Shown here in pieces: positions 42,269-51,790 of a DNA stretch of 64,000 nucleotides; position 1 is the stretch's first letter, and the number at the start of each line of letters is the position of its first letter. Position numbers and translations under genes: made by a program. The stretch is from Nocardia gamkensis NBRC 108242 (GTDB lineage: Bacteria > Actinomycetota > Actinomycetes > Mycobacteriales > Mycobacteriaceae): NCBI RefSeq assembly GCF_001612985.1, contig NZ_BDBM01000030.1:1-64000 (forward strand), read 5' to 3'. The notes under the pieces were generated by a model. That model made no database searches, was not told where the DNA came from, and saw nothing but the letters and a program-made list of their open reading frames with translations.

Positions 42269-42968
42269 CGGTGCGTTCCCCGGACAAACACTTCTCCAAT
42301 CTCTTCAGCCCGTCGCGGATGCGGGTCTTGATCGTGGGCAACGGCACCGAGAGGTGATCGGCGACCTCCCGATAGGTCCACCCGCTGTAATACGCCAGCG
42401 CGATCGCCTCACGCTGGGTGGGGGTCAGGTTCTGCAGGCAGCCTGCCACCTGTTGCTCTTCGATGCGCTGGGTGACCGATTCCGCGACGACGTCGTGGGC
42501 GCGGCCCAGATGCTCGTGCGCGTAGACCAGGTCCCGGCTGGTGGCCGAACTCTCCGCGCGGACCCGATCCACCGATCGGCGATGGGCGAGCATCATCAGC
42601 CAGCCGACCGGACTGGCGAGCGAGGCGTCGTAGCGGTCGGCCATCGACCACACCTGGAGGTAGACCTCCTGGGTCACTTCCTCGGCGGCGGCGTGACTGC
42701 GCAGGATCCGCACGGTCAGACCGAACACCCGCGGGCTGGTGAGCTGATAGAACTCGGTGAACGCGGCACGATCGCCGGTGCCGGTGGCGGCGAGCAACGC
42801 CGCGAGCTCACGGTTCGCCCGGGTGGCCTGGGTTCGGTCGTAGCCGGTCGGCAGCGGGCACGCGAGCGCCGGGCCATCGGCATCCTCTCTCGCGCGTGCC
42901 GCGGCGCCCGATCGGTGGGGTGAAGCAGAACCGTGTTCGTTGCTCATCGCCGAATCCCGTGCCTGCAT
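42261..42968 (-). CDS. ECF sigma factor, SigK-like
   Basis: This 235-residue ECF sigma factor has region 2 FTEFYQLTSPRVFGLTVRIL and EEVTQEVYLQVWSMADRYD, with GWLMMLAHRRSVDRVRA. Region 4 is LTPTQREAIALAYYSGWTYR with LPTIKTRIRDGLKRL. With an RskA-type partner directly downstream it belongs to the SigK group (ECF19). In mycobacteria SigK drives secreted antigens MPT70/83; targets here are unknown. ATG 42968 or ATG 42947 could be the start; neither has a strong ribosome site. Confidence 0.87.
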   Translation of the reverse strand: MQARDSAMSNEHGSASPHRSGAAARAREDADGPALACPLPTGYDRTQATRANRELAALLAATGTGDRAAFTEFYQLTSPRVFGLTVRILRSHAAAEEVTQEVYLQVWSMADRYDASLASPVGWLMMLAHRRSVDRVRAESSATSRDLVYAHEHLGRAHDVVAESVTQRIEEQQVAGCLQNLTPTQREAIALAYYSGWTYREVADHLSVPLPTIKTRIRDGLKRLEKCLSGERTDG

Positions 42969-43010
42969 GCACAGGGGTTCGGTATGCGGGTGGACCCGGA
43001 TTGGTCGCGG

Positions 43011-43694
43011 TCACCGAATGATTACGGCCACCAGCATATAAGCGGTGCCGGCGTCCATCACCACGTGCGGCACCGCCGCCCACGGTTTCGCGGGTCCGGT
43101 GAGGGCGGCGACGCAACCGCCGGAACGCGCGAGCAACCTCAGCGGGCCCGACGGCCGCGCATGCGCCCAGCCGGTGCAGGCGGCGACCGCGACCAGGAGT
43201 GCGTCGAGGAGGAACAGCGCGGCGAGACCGAGCGCGGGGCCGACGGCCGGGCCGCCTGCGTGGCCGGAGGCGGTGTGACCGGACATCGCGTAGAGCATCG
43301 CCGCGGCGGCGGCGATGTGGTAGCCGAGCGGGACCGCGCGGTCGATCGGCAGCGCCCGCCCCCGGGTGGCGTGCTCCGCGGCGCGCAGCATCAACAGTCC
43401 GGCGAAGACCACGGCCATCGCCGTCAGCACACCGCGCAACGCGTGCGGGCTCGCGCCCGAGGGGAACACCAGCATGCCGAGCATGACCAGGCACATCACC
43501 AGATGGGCAGCGTCGGACTCGGCGTGCCCGGCCGCGGCATCCCGGGCGGCGGACGAATCCGGCGACGCGTCGACGGGATCGGCGGACGGCACCGCAGGCG
43601 CCGTCACCCGCGCCAGCACGATCACCGCGGCGATCACGAACGCCGCCACCGCCGCCCACCGCAACGCGGCATACTCCTGCACGAACTCCGCCAC
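43011..43694 (-). CDS. DUF5134 membrane protein
   Basis: This 227-residue membrane protein has about six helices. The DUF5134 family typically has HLVMCLVMLGML, conserved His in GYHIAAAAAMLYAMSGH and a C-terminal PHVVMDAGTAYML, all visible here. Conserved His and Met residues in the helices suggest metal or heme contact, which is inference only. The GTG at 43694 follows AGAGGTGG. It precedes the sigma factor gene on the same strand by about 42 bases. Confidence 0.72.
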   Translation of the reverse strand: MAEFVQEYAALRWAAVAAFVIAAVIVLARVTAPAVPSADPVDASPDSSAARDAAAGHAESDAAHLVMCLVMLGMLVFPSGASPHALRGVLTAMAVVFAGLLMLRAAEHATRGRALPIDRAVPLGYHIAAAAAMLYAMSGHTASGHAGGPAVGPALGLAALFLLDALLVAVAACTGWAHARPSGPLRLLARSGGCVAALTGPAKPWAAVPHVVMDAGTAYMLVAVIIR

Positions 43695-44110
43695 ACCCCA
43701 CCACCTCTCAGCACGGCGACCACGGTCGTCGCCCTCCCATGCTCGCATCCCGAAGTGGTGGAGGTGCACCTTTTCGATTCGCCCACATCGCTGATCGGCC
43801 GCCGCTGCGGCAATCGAGCAGCATTTCCGCACCGAGAGCGATACTTCCGGCAGCGCACGGCCGAGACAGACTGTGCCGCAGTCCGTTACGGCGACGAGAT
43901 GAGGCGATCACTTCGAGTCACGGAGTCGCCCCGCCCGGCGAACAGGAGCTCGCATGCACCAGGACCAGGGGCGGCGCGAGCGCGCCCGACCACCCGCGAT
44001 GATGGACTCATGTCCGACCAGACCGCCGTCCCGATCCGCACAGCGTGTTCATGACCCGCGCGCTCTGAGATCGGGTCCGATGCGAGGCTCCGATCACCGA
44101 CGCGGGCGAA
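43695..44110. other. Intergenic region without a convincing gene
   Basis: This 416-base stretch between DUF5134 and the convergent-side aminotransferase gene holds no reading frame I can assign to a family. A frame on the plus strand from ATG 43954 has AGGAG upstream but encodes only Arg/Pro-rich, GC-driven sequence, and a 14-codon frame at 44010 is immediately closed. I see no clear repeat or RNA. Confidence 0.5.
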
Positions 44111-45340
44111 TCACACATCGTTCAACGCGCGGGTGAATCCGTCGACGAGTTCGGCGATCCGGTCGTCGGTCATGATGAAGGCCGGAGAGATCTGCATGGC
44201 CCCCTGCCCCGCGGCGCGACTGGATATCCCGTGCGCACGCAGCGTCTTCACCAGCGGCAACCCTTCGGCGGGGTCCGCCAGCTGGATGGCCGCGACGGCG
44301 CCGAACCCGCTGCGCACCTCGGCGACCCTGGGATGTCCGGCGAGCACCGACAGCTGCTCGTGCAGGCTCGCCTCCACGCGCAGGGCGGCCTCGAGCAGGC
44401 CTTCGCGCTCGATGATGTCGAGATTCGCCAGCGCGGCGGCCGCCGCGCCCGCGTGGCCGCCGTAGGTGTAGCCGTGCCGCCACCAGACGCCGCCGCCGAA
44501 GAACGGCTCCGCCACGCGCGGGGCGGCGAAGACCGCGCCCATCGGGACATACCCGGAGGTCAGTCCCTTCGCGGTGGTCATCAGGTCGGGTTCGAGCCCG
44601 AACCGGGACGAGGCGAACCACGCTCCGCCGATGCGGCCGAACCCGGTCACCACCTCGTCGGCGACGAACAGGATGTCGTAGTCGCGGCAGATGCGCCGGA
44701 CTTCGGCGAGGTAGCCCGCAGGCGGCGGATACACACCGCCCGCGCCGATGACCGGTTCGCAGAAGAACGCGGCGATCCGTTCGGCGCCGACCTCCTCGAT
44801 CAGCGCGAGCAGGGCTTTCGCGTCGTCCCACTCGACGGTCCGCGCCGCGGGCATCAGCTCGCCGTAGCCCTCCCGATTGCCGGAAAGGCCCGCCAGCGCC
44901 GTACCCGCCACGTGCATGCCGTGATAGGCCATTCGCCGCCCGACCACGATCGTCTTGCCCGGCTGCCCGAGTTCGTGCCAGTAGCGGCGGGCGAGTTTGG
45001 TCGCGGTGTCGACGGAGTCGGAGCCGCCCGAGGTGAAGAAGATCTTGCTGCCCGGCACCGGGGCGAGGCCGGCGAGCCGCTCGGCGAGTTCCTGGGTGGC
45101 GGGCTCGGTGATGTCGCCGAAATTGGAGTAGTGCGCGATCGTGCGCAGCTGGGCGGCCACCGCGTCGGCGATCTCGCCGCGCCCGTGGCCCACGTTGGCG
45201 AACCACAGGCCCGCGGTCGCGTCGAGGTACCGATTGCCCGCCCGGTCGAAGACGTAGACGCCGTCTCCGCGAGCGACCACGAACGCTCCGTCCCGCTCGA
45301 CGGCGCCCATGTCGGCAAAGCCATGCCATAGCGCGTTCAT
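44111..45340 (-). CDS. Class III aminotransferase (omega-amino acid:pyruvate type)
   Basis: This 409-residue PLP enzyme starts with NALWHGFADM and contains TAGLWFANVGHG. Other landmarks are FTSGGSDSVDTA, RRMAYHGMHVAG, the Asp of LFVADEVVTGFGRIG and the PLP lysine in TTAKGLTSGYVPMGA. The FTSGGS and LWxxxVGHG pattern is that of beta-alanine/omega-amino-acid:pyruvate transaminases. The natural amine donor is unknown. The ATG at 45340 is preceded by GGTGGAG; an upstream ATG at 45376 adds 12 Gly/Lys residues. Confidence 0.88.
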   Translation of the reverse strand: MNALWHGFADMGAVERDGAFVVARGDGVYVFDRAGNRYLDATAGLWFANVGHGRGEIADAVAAQLRTIAHYSNFGDITEPATQELAERLAGLAPVPGSKIFFTSGGSDSVDTATKLARRYWHELGQPGKTIVVGRRMAYHGMHVAGTALAGLSGNREGYGELMPAARTVEWDDAKALLALIEEVGAERIAAFFCEPVIGAGGVYPPPAGYLAEVRRICRDYDILFVADEVVTGFGRIGGAWFASSRFGLEPDLMTTAKGLTSGYVPMGAVFAAPRVAEPFFGGGVWWRHGYTYGGHAGAAAAALANLDIIEREGLLEAALRVEASLHEQLSVLAGHPRVAEVRSGFGAVAAIQLADPAEGLPLVKTLRAHGISSRAAGQGAMQISPAFIMTDDRIAELVDGFTRALNDV

Positions 45341-45614
45341 GTCTCCACCTTTACCGGTTCCCGGGTCGTGGTCCACTCCCTGCAGTCAGGGCGCCGTGCA
45401 CAGCGCCGGACGGCGCTGATCCGGGATGCGCGGCAGCACGTCGACCGTGACGAGCGACCACCGGCGACGCCGGGCCCGCATCCTCGGTCCTCGTCCGGTC
45501 CCGCGTATCGGCGCAGGTCACCGGCCGGGACGGGGCTTCGGCGTCCACTCGGCCACCGGCCGCGGTGGCTGGTGGAAAAATCCGCTGGCGGATTTCGCTA
45601 GGCTGGTCGATGCA

Positions 45615-48600
45615 ATGACCAGGACAGCCGCCACCGACTCCCGCGAACTTCGCACCCGCTTGGCGAATCTCTCCCTTCGCGACGAACACCGGTTGCGGCG
45701 CAGGCTCGACAAAGCGCGCGGCGGCGACCTGGGCGGGGTGGAAGCCGAGATCGCGGCCGCCGAACTGCGGGTCGAAGCGCGGCGCGCGGCGGTGCCGGAG
45801 ATCCGCTATCCGGAGCAGCTACCGGTCACCGCCCGCCGCGAGGACATCGCCGCCGCCATCGCCGAGCACCAGGTGGTGATCGTCGCGGGCGAGACCGGCT
45901 CCGGCAAGACCACCCAGATCCCGAAGATCTGCCTCGAACTCGGCCGCGGCGTCCGCGGCACGATCGGGCACACCCAGCCCCGCAGGCTCGCCGCGCGCAC
46001 CGTCGCGGAGCGGATCGCCGAGGAGCTGGGCACCGAACTCGGCGACGTCGTCGGCTACACGGTGCGGTTCACCGACCACGCCGCCGAGCACACCCTGATC
46101 AAGCTGATGACCGACGGCATCCTGCTCGCCGAGATCCAGCGCGACCGGCTGCTGCGCCGCTACGACACGATCATCATCGACGAGGCGCACGAACGCAGCC
46201 TCAATATCGACTTCCTGCTCGGCTACCTGAAGCAACTGCTGCCCCGCAGGCCCGACCTCAAGGTGATCATCACCTCCGCGACCATCGATCCCGAGCTGTT
46301 CGCCCGGCATTTCGCGGACGAGCAAGGCACTCCCGCACCGATCGTCGAAGTCTCCGGACGCTCGTATCCGGTGGAGATCCGCTACCGGCCGCTCTCGCTG
46401 GAACTTCCGGGCGCCGCCGGAGACGAAGACGACGAGGACACCCGCATCGTCGACCGGGACCCGGTGGACGCGATCGGCGACGCGGTGACGGAGTTGTTCG
46501 CCGCGGGTGACGGCGACGTGCTGGTGTTCTTGTCCGGTGAACGCGAGATCCGCGACACCGCGGACGCGCTGCGGGATCTGAAGCTGCCGCGCACCGAGAT
46601 CCTCCCGCTGTACGCCCGGCTGTCGGCCGCCGAGCAGCACCGCGTGTTCGCCTCGCACACCGGGCGCCGGGTGGTGCTGGCGACGAATGTCGCGGAGACC
46701 TCGCTCACGGTGCCGGGCATCCGGTACGTCGTCGACCCGGGCACGGCGCGGATCTCGCGCTATTCCATGCGGACCAAAGTGCAGCGGTTGCCGATCGAAC
46801 CGGTGTCGCAGGCATCGGCGCGGCAGCGCTCCGGGCGTTGCGGTCGCGTCGCCGACGGCATCTGCATCCGGCTGTATTCGGAGGACGACTTCGAATCCCG
46901 GCCCGTCTTCACCGATCCGGAGATCCTGCGCACGAACCTGGCCGCGGTCATCCTGCAGATGACCGCGCTCGGCCTCGGCGACATCGAGAACTTCCCGTTC
47001 GTGGAGCCACCGGACCGCCGCGCCATCCGCGACGGCATCGCCCTGCTCGAAGAGCTCGGCGCCCTCGCGCGCCGGGACGGAAAGTCCCGGACGGACGGCG
47101 ACGGCGCGACCGCCTTGACGCTGACCCCGATCGGCCGCGACATGGCGCAGCTGCCGGTCGACCCCCGCATGGCGCGGATGCTGGTGGAGGCGCAACACAC
47201 CGGTTGCCTGGCCGACGTGCTGGTCATCGTCGCGGCGCTGTCGATCCAGGATGTCCGGGAACGGCCCGCCGAGCAGCAGCAGGCAGCCGACACCGAACAC
47301 GCGCGCTTCACGGTCGAGGGTTCCGACTTCCTGGCCTACCTGCGGCTGTGGGACTACCTCGGCGGGCAACGGAAGTCGTTGTCGTCCAATCAGTTCCGGC
47401 GGCTGTGCCGGGAGGAGTTCCTGCACTACCTGCGGATCCGGGAGTGGCAGGACCTGCACGGGCAGCTGCGCACGATCACCAAGGGCCTCGGATGGTCGGC
47501 GCGGGCACAGGACTCGGCGAGCCCGGCGGAACCGGACCGAACCGAAGCGGCCGCGCCGGACGGCAAGCAGGGCAACCGATCACGCCGCAGCCGGTCCACG
47601 CGCGGGGGCGACGGGCGCCCCGGCGCCGAACGTGGCCGGGGCGCCACCGCGGCGACCGTCGCGGACAACGACGGACTCCCCTGGGATTCCACCGCCATCC
47701 ACCAAGCGCTGCTGGCGGGCATGCTGTCGCACATCGGCGTCAGGGAAGCGGAATCCCGGGAATTCCTCGGCGCGCGCAACGCCAAGTTCATGATCTTCCC
47801 CGGCTCGTCGCTGGCGAAGAAGCCGCCGCGCTGGGTGATGGCCGCCGAACTGGTCGAGACCTCACGGCTGTGGGGTCGGATGGCCGCGAAGATCGAGCCC
47901 GAATGGGCCGAGCGGCTCGCGGGCGACCTCGTCAAACGCGTCTACTCCGAGCCGCACTGGTCGGCCAAGCGGGGCGCGGCGCGCGCCTACGAACGCGTCA
48001 CGCTGTACGGGATTCCGCTGGTCACCGGCAGGCCGGTGGACTACGGCCGGATCGACCCGGAGTTGTCGCGGGAGTTGTTCATCCGGCACGCCCTGGTGCA
48101 GGGCGAGTGGCAGACCCGCCACGAGTTCTTCCACCGCAATCGCGCGCTGCTCGACGATGTGGCCGACCTGGAGCATCGTGCCCGCCGCCGGGACATCCTG
48201 GTCGACGACGAGGTGCTGTTCGCGTTCTACGACGAGCGCCTGCCCGCCGACATCGTCTCGGTGCGTCACTTCGACAGCTGGTGGCGCACCGCACGCCGGG
48301 CAGACCCCGAGCTGCTGAATTTCTCCACCTCCATCGTGGTCAACGAAGGGGCGGCCGCACTGGACCCGGCGGCTTTCCCGGACTCCTGGCGCCAAGGCGA
48401 ACTCGCCTTCCCGCTCTCCTACCAGTTCGAGCCGGGCAACGAGGAGGACGGCGTGACCGTGCGGATCCCGGTGGAGCAGCTCGCCCACGTCCGCGCCGTC
48501 GGCTTCGATTGGCTGGTGCCGGGCATGCGCGACGAACTGGCCGCCGCTCTGATCAAGACGTTACCGAAGACGTTGCGACGCAGCGTCGTCCCCGCACCCG

Positions 48601-49733
48601 ACTTCGCGGCCGCCGCCCTGGCGGCGCTGACCCCGCGGGCGGAGCCGCTGCGGGCCGGGCTGGCGCGCGAGCTGTCCCGGCTGGGTTCGGTGTCGATCGC
48701 CCCCACCGACTTCGACGTCTCCGCACTGCCCGACCACCTGCGCATGACTTTCGCGGCCATCGGCGACGACGGCGCCGTGCTCGCCCGGGACAAAAGTCTC
48801 GCCGCGCTGAAAACCCGCCTGGCCGAGCAGGTTTCCGCCTCCGTCGCCCGGGCCACCGCGGGAGCCGAACGCCCGCCTGCCACGGTGTGGACCTCCGAAT
48901 CGCTCGGCACCCTCGCGCCGACGGTGCGGCGCGAGGTGGCGGGGCAGACCGTCACCGGATACCCGGCGCTCGTCGCCGAAGGCGACGGCGTGGCGGTCCG
49001 GGTGCTCAGCTCCCCCGCGGAGCAGGCCGCCGCCATGCGCCTCGGCACCAGAGCGCTGCTGCTGCACACGCTGCCCGCTTCGGCCCGTAGCTCCACCGCG
49101 GGCCTGTCGCCCGCGGATCGCCTTGCCCTGAGCCAGAATCCGTATGGCTCGCTGGAGGCGCTGCTCGACGACTGCCGCGCGGCTGCCGCCGACGAACTGC
49201 TCGCGGCCGCCGGCGGGCCGGTGCACGACCCGGCGGAGTTCGACGCGCTCGTCGCCCGGATCCGTCCGGATTTCGCCGCCACCGTCGCTCGTTATGTGCG
49301 CCTGGTCGTGCCGGTGCTCGCGGGCGCCCACCAGGTTTCGGTGGCGCTGGCGCGAACGAGCGAGCGCGACATCGTCGAAGACGTCCGTCATCAGCTCGAC
49401 AACCTGGTGTTCCGCGGCTTCGTGTCCGAAACGGGCGCGGCCAGGCTGCGTGAGCTGCCGCGCTACCTCCAGGCGGCGGTGGCGCGACTGGAGGCGTTGC
49501 CCGGCTCGGCCGTTCGCGATCGGCAAGGCATGGCCGAACTCGATCGGGTGCTCGCCGCCTATGACCGCTTGGTCGCGTCGCTCCCGCAGAGCCGCAGGCA
49601 CGCGCCCGCGGTCACCGAGATCTGGTGGATGATCGAGGAATTCCGCGTCAGCCTGTTCGCGCAGAAGCTCGGTACCCCGTTTCCGGTGTCGGCCAAGCGA
49701 ATCGAGAAGGTGATCGCCGCGGTGCGGCGCTGA
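45615..49733 (+). CDS. hrpA: ATP-dependent RNA helicase HrpA
   Basis: This 1372-residue DEAH/RHA helicase of full family length has motif I AGETGSGKTTQIPK (91-104), motif II IIDEAHERS (188-196), motif III ITSATID, motif V NVAETSLTVPGIRYVVD and motif VI QRSGRCGRVADG. It continues with HA2, OB and a long DUF3418 C-terminal region. An Arg/Gly-rich insert (about 625-675) interrupts the middle. HrpA removes stalled or collided ribosomes in E. coli. The ATG at 45615 is the first start that gives the family N-terminus (RTRLANLSLRDEHRLRRRL). The stop is one base from the convergent nrdR stop. Confidence 0.93.
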   Translation: MTRTAATDSRELRTRLANLSLRDEHRLRRRLDKARGGDLGGVEAEIAAAELRVEARRAAVPEIRYPEQLPVTARREDIAAAIAEHQVVIVAGETGSGKTTQIPKICLELGRGVRGTIGHTQPRRLAARTVAERIAEELGTELGDVVGYTVRFTDHAAEHTLIKLMTDGILLAEIQRDRLLRRYDTIIIDEAHERSLNIDFLLGYLKQLLPRRPDLKVIITSATIDPELFARHFADEQGTPAPIVEVSGRSYPVEIRYRPLSLELPGAAGDEDDEDTRIVDRDPVDAIGDAVTELFAAGDGDVLVFLSGEREIRDTADALRDLKLPRTEILPLYARLSAAEQHRVFASHTGRRVVLATNVAETSLTVPGIRYVVDPGTARISRYSMRTKVQRLPIEPVSQASARQRSGRCGRVADGICIRLYSEDDFESRPVFTDPEILRTNLAAVILQMTALGLGDIENFPFVEPPDRRAIRDGIALLEELGALARRDGKSRTDGDGATALTLTPIGRDMAQLPVDPRMARMLVEAQHTGCLADVLVIVAALSIQDVRERPAEQQQAADTEHARFTVEGSDFLAYLRLWDYLGGQRKSLSSNQFRRLCREEFLHYLRIREWQDLHGQLRTITKGLGWSARAQDSASPAEPDRTEAAAPDGKQGNRSRRSRSTRGGDGRPGAERGRGATAATVADNDGLPWDSTAIHQALLAGMLSHIGVREAESREFLGARNAKFMIFPGSSLAKKPPRWVMAAELVETSRLWGRMAAKIEPEWAERLAGDLVKRVYSEPHWSAKRGAARAYERVTLYGIPLVTGRPVDYGRIDPELSRELFIRHALVQGEWQTRHEFFHRNRALLDDVADLEHRARRRDILVDDEVLFAFYDERLPADIVSVRHFDSWWRTARRADPELLNFSTSIVVNEGAAALDPAAFPDSWRQGELAFPLSYQFEPGNEEDGVTVRIPVEQLAHVRAVGFDWLVPGMRDELAAALIKTLPKTLRRSVVPAPDFAAAALAALTPRAEPLRAGLARELSRLGSVSIAPTDFDVSALPDHLRMTFAAIGDDGAVLARDKSLAALKTRLAEQVSASVARATAGAERPPATVWTSESLGTLAPTVRREVAGQTVTGYPALVAEGDGVAVRVLSSPAEQAAAMRLGTRALLLHTLPASARSSTAGLSPADRLALSQNPYGSLEALLDDCRAAAADELLAAAGGPVHDPAEFDALVARIRPDFAATVARYVRLVVPVLAGAHQVSVALARTSERDIVEDVRHQLDNLVFRGFVSETGAARLRELPRYLQAAVARLEALPGSAVRDRQGMAELDRVLAAYDRLVASLPQSRRHAPAVTEIWWMIEEFRVSLFAQKLGTPFPVSAKRIEKVIAAVRR

Positions 49734-49734
49734 G

Positions 49735-50205
49735 TCAGTCGGCGGCCGACAGCGCTTCGGCGCGTGCCTGGCGCATCTCCCGAATCTCGCGTTCGAAGTC
49801 CTCGGCCGAGGTGAACGACCGGTAGACCGAGGCGAACCGCAGGTAGGCCACCTCGTCGAGATCGCGCAGCGGGCCCAGGATGGCCAGCCCCACCTCGTGA
49901 CTGGGCACCTCGGGAGATCCCTTGGCGCGCACCGCGTCCTCGACTTGCTGCGCCAGCAGGTTCAGCGCGTCGTCGTCGACTTCACGACCTTGGCAGGCCC
50001 GGCGCACACCCCGGATGACCTTTTCGCGACTGAACGGCTCGGTGACGCCGCTCCGCTTGACCACCGACAGGATGGCGGTCTCCACGGTGGTGAACCGCCG
50101 CCCACACTGCGGGCAGGCGCGACGCCGGCGGATGGCCGCGCCTTCGTCGGCCTCGCGCGAGTCCACCACCCGGGAGTCGGGGTGTCGGCAGTACGGGCAA
50201 TGCAT
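49735..50205 (-). CDS. nrdR: Transcriptional repressor NrdR
   Basis: This 156-residue protein has an N-terminal zinc ribbon with Cys3, Cys6, Cys31 and Cys34 (MHCPYCRH, CPQCGRRF), then an ATP-cone domain (VVKRSGVTEPFSREKVIRGV, VGLAILGPLRDLDEVAYLRF). NrdR represses ribonucleotide reductase genes when the ATP-cone binds dATP/ATP. Its place beside lexA matches Rv2718c. No NrdR box pair is visible at its own promoter. Confidence 0.96.
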   Translation of the reverse strand: MHCPYCRHPDSRVVDSREADEGAAIRRRRACPQCGRRFTTVETAILSVVKRSGVTEPFSREKVIRGVRRACQGREVDDDALNLLAQQVEDAVRAKGSPEVPSHEVGLAILGPLRDLDEVAYLRFASVYRSFTSAEDFEREIREMRQARAEALSAAD

Positions 50206-50411
50206 CCGAGAAATCCTTCGTCGATGCGCGTGCTCGCGTCCGGACCGGGCACCGATCGGGGCGATCGGTCCGGCGAGCCCGTGTACAGAGGTCTATACCC
50301 CGGCACCAGACATTCCTCGTGCGACACGCGGAATACCTGCATAACACTTCGAGGATACCCGTCCGGGTTCCCGATTTGCCGCACTCACCCCCGCTGCCGG
50401 ACGCGGCTTCC

Positions 50412-51665
50412 TCATCCGGCGATCTGCCAGTGCGCGGTCAAGTCGGCGAGGAGGTCCGGCAATCGGGCGGCGAGGCGGCCACGGGCCAGCTTGCCCCAGA
50501 ACGCCTCGCCGAGGACGGCGCCCGCCACGGCGGGGTCGGTCTCCATATCGATATGGCGGGGCACCAGGTCACCGGTGATGTAGTGCCAGCGCGTCTCGCG
50601 ATCGGCCCAGTTGAAGCCGGGCAACGGCATGCGGAGCGTGAGGCTGCGGCCACCTACCTCGGCGCCGACCACCGTGGGGGCGTACACGCCGGGCGCGCGG
50701 ACGCCCGGCACTCCAGGTTTGCCCGCGATGGTGCTGACATAGGTGAGCACGCGGCCGATCGGCGCCCGGCCCGCCGACGTCTCGTCCCACTGGTCGGCGA
50801 CGACGTGGTTCTGTTCCCGATCGGTCATCCGGATCAGCGCGTCGATGTAACCGTCCCTGGTGCCCGAGGCGATCGACTGCCACGCCGCGTGGATGTCGTC
50901 ATCGAGCACACCAGCCGCGTACATCTCGTCGATCCCGCGCATGCCCAGCGCGACGTAGGCTTCGTGCATCGGCACCAGATCCGTGAAGATGTGCTTCTGC
51001 ATGATCATCAGGCGGGTCTGATACCAGGCGACGTCCGCGGCGCTCAGGCGGGAGCCCTCGGTGGCGAGCAGCCGGATGTCCTCCGGCAGCGCACGCGTCA
51101 ATTCCGGCGGGGTCGCGCGCAGCAGATCGGCGACCGCGTCGCCGAGCCGATGGATGCCGGGCACGTCCAAGACCACGCCCACATCACCCATGTCGAAGAA
51201 TCCGGAGGCGAACGACCCGCCCGCGATGCCGGCCAGCCCCGCCCAGTAGAACTCCGGGTGGCGCGTGGCCAGCCGCAGATAGTTGACGTAGACCTGGTTG
51301 AAAGTGCGTTCGTTCGCACGCGGGCCCTGCGCGGGATCCCAGGCCGCCAGATCGATATCGGCGTTCCCGGTGGCGATCACCAGCCAGTACTGGTGCAGCA
51401 GTGTCGCGTAGCGGCGCGGCGCCACACCGTCGGCCCGTGCCTGCCGCAACGCCTCGGCGAGATCCGATTCGTTCAGTGGCAGAGCGGGACCGAGTCCGCC
51501 CGCCCCCGCACCGTCACCGTTGACGGAGGGCAGGTCCAGATAGGCCGCGTACGCGGGTTCCGCCCGGGCGATCGAGGCTGCGCCGAGTCCGAGGACCAGA
51601 CAGAGGGACAAGGCGGCCGCGCGGAGGAAGAGGCGAACCGAGCGGCCTGCGCTGAGGAGTGTCAT
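50412..51665 (-). CDS. Secreted protein of unknown function
   Basis: This is a 417-residue protein with a clear Sec signal peptide (about 1-36, SVRLFLRAAALSLCLVLGLG, ending ASIARAEPA). The mature part is mostly helical, with repeated acidic and aromatic positions: HQYWLVIATGNADIDLAAWD, RHPEFYWAGLAGIAGGSFASG, MIMQKHIFTDLVPMHEAY, and DALIRMTDREQNHVVADQWD. Conserved-looking His/Asp/Glu clusters suggest a binding or enzymatic site, but I recognise no family. No membrane anchor or lipobox. It stands alone between nrdR and the SOS region, with about 205 bases to nrdR and 125 to the next gene. Confidence 0.75.
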   Translation of the reverse strand: MTLLSAGRSVRLFLRAAALSLCLVLGLGAASIARAEPAYAAYLDLPSVNGDGAGAGGLGPALPLNESDLAEALRQARADGVAPRRYATLLHQYWLVIATGNADIDLAAWDPAQGPRANERTFNQVYVNYLRLATRHPEFYWAGLAGIAGGSFASGFFDMGDVGVVLDVPGIHRLGDAVADLLRATPPELTRALPEDIRLLATEGSRLSAADVAWYQTRLMIMQKHIFTDLVPMHEAYVALGMRGIDEMYAAGVLDDDIHAAWQSIASGTRDGYIDALIRMTDREQNHVVADQWDETSAGRAPIGRVLTYVSTIAGKPGVPGVRAPGVYAPTVVGAEVGGRSLTLRMPLPGFNWADRETRWHYITGDLVPRHIDMETDPAVAGAVLGEAFWGKLARGRLAARLPDLLADLTAHWQIAG

Positions 51666-51790
51666 GTGCTGAAAGATCCCGACATCGTTCGGGCGGTGTT
51701 GCCCGGATCACGTTTTCAGCACGGTAGCAACACGTTCTAGTTTGTCGATCAACAAATCCGGCCGCCCAGGGTGGCCGAATTCCCTTCCGC

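Noticed and set aside
43954..44136. A 60-codon plus-strand frame with AGGAG upstream
   Set aside because: Product is almost only Arg, Pro and Ser, and it overlaps the end of the aminotransferase gene on the other strand; no family resemblance.
50206..50411. NrdR boxes upstream of nrdR
   Set aside because: No pair of ACACWATATATWGTGT-like motifs is visible in this interval.
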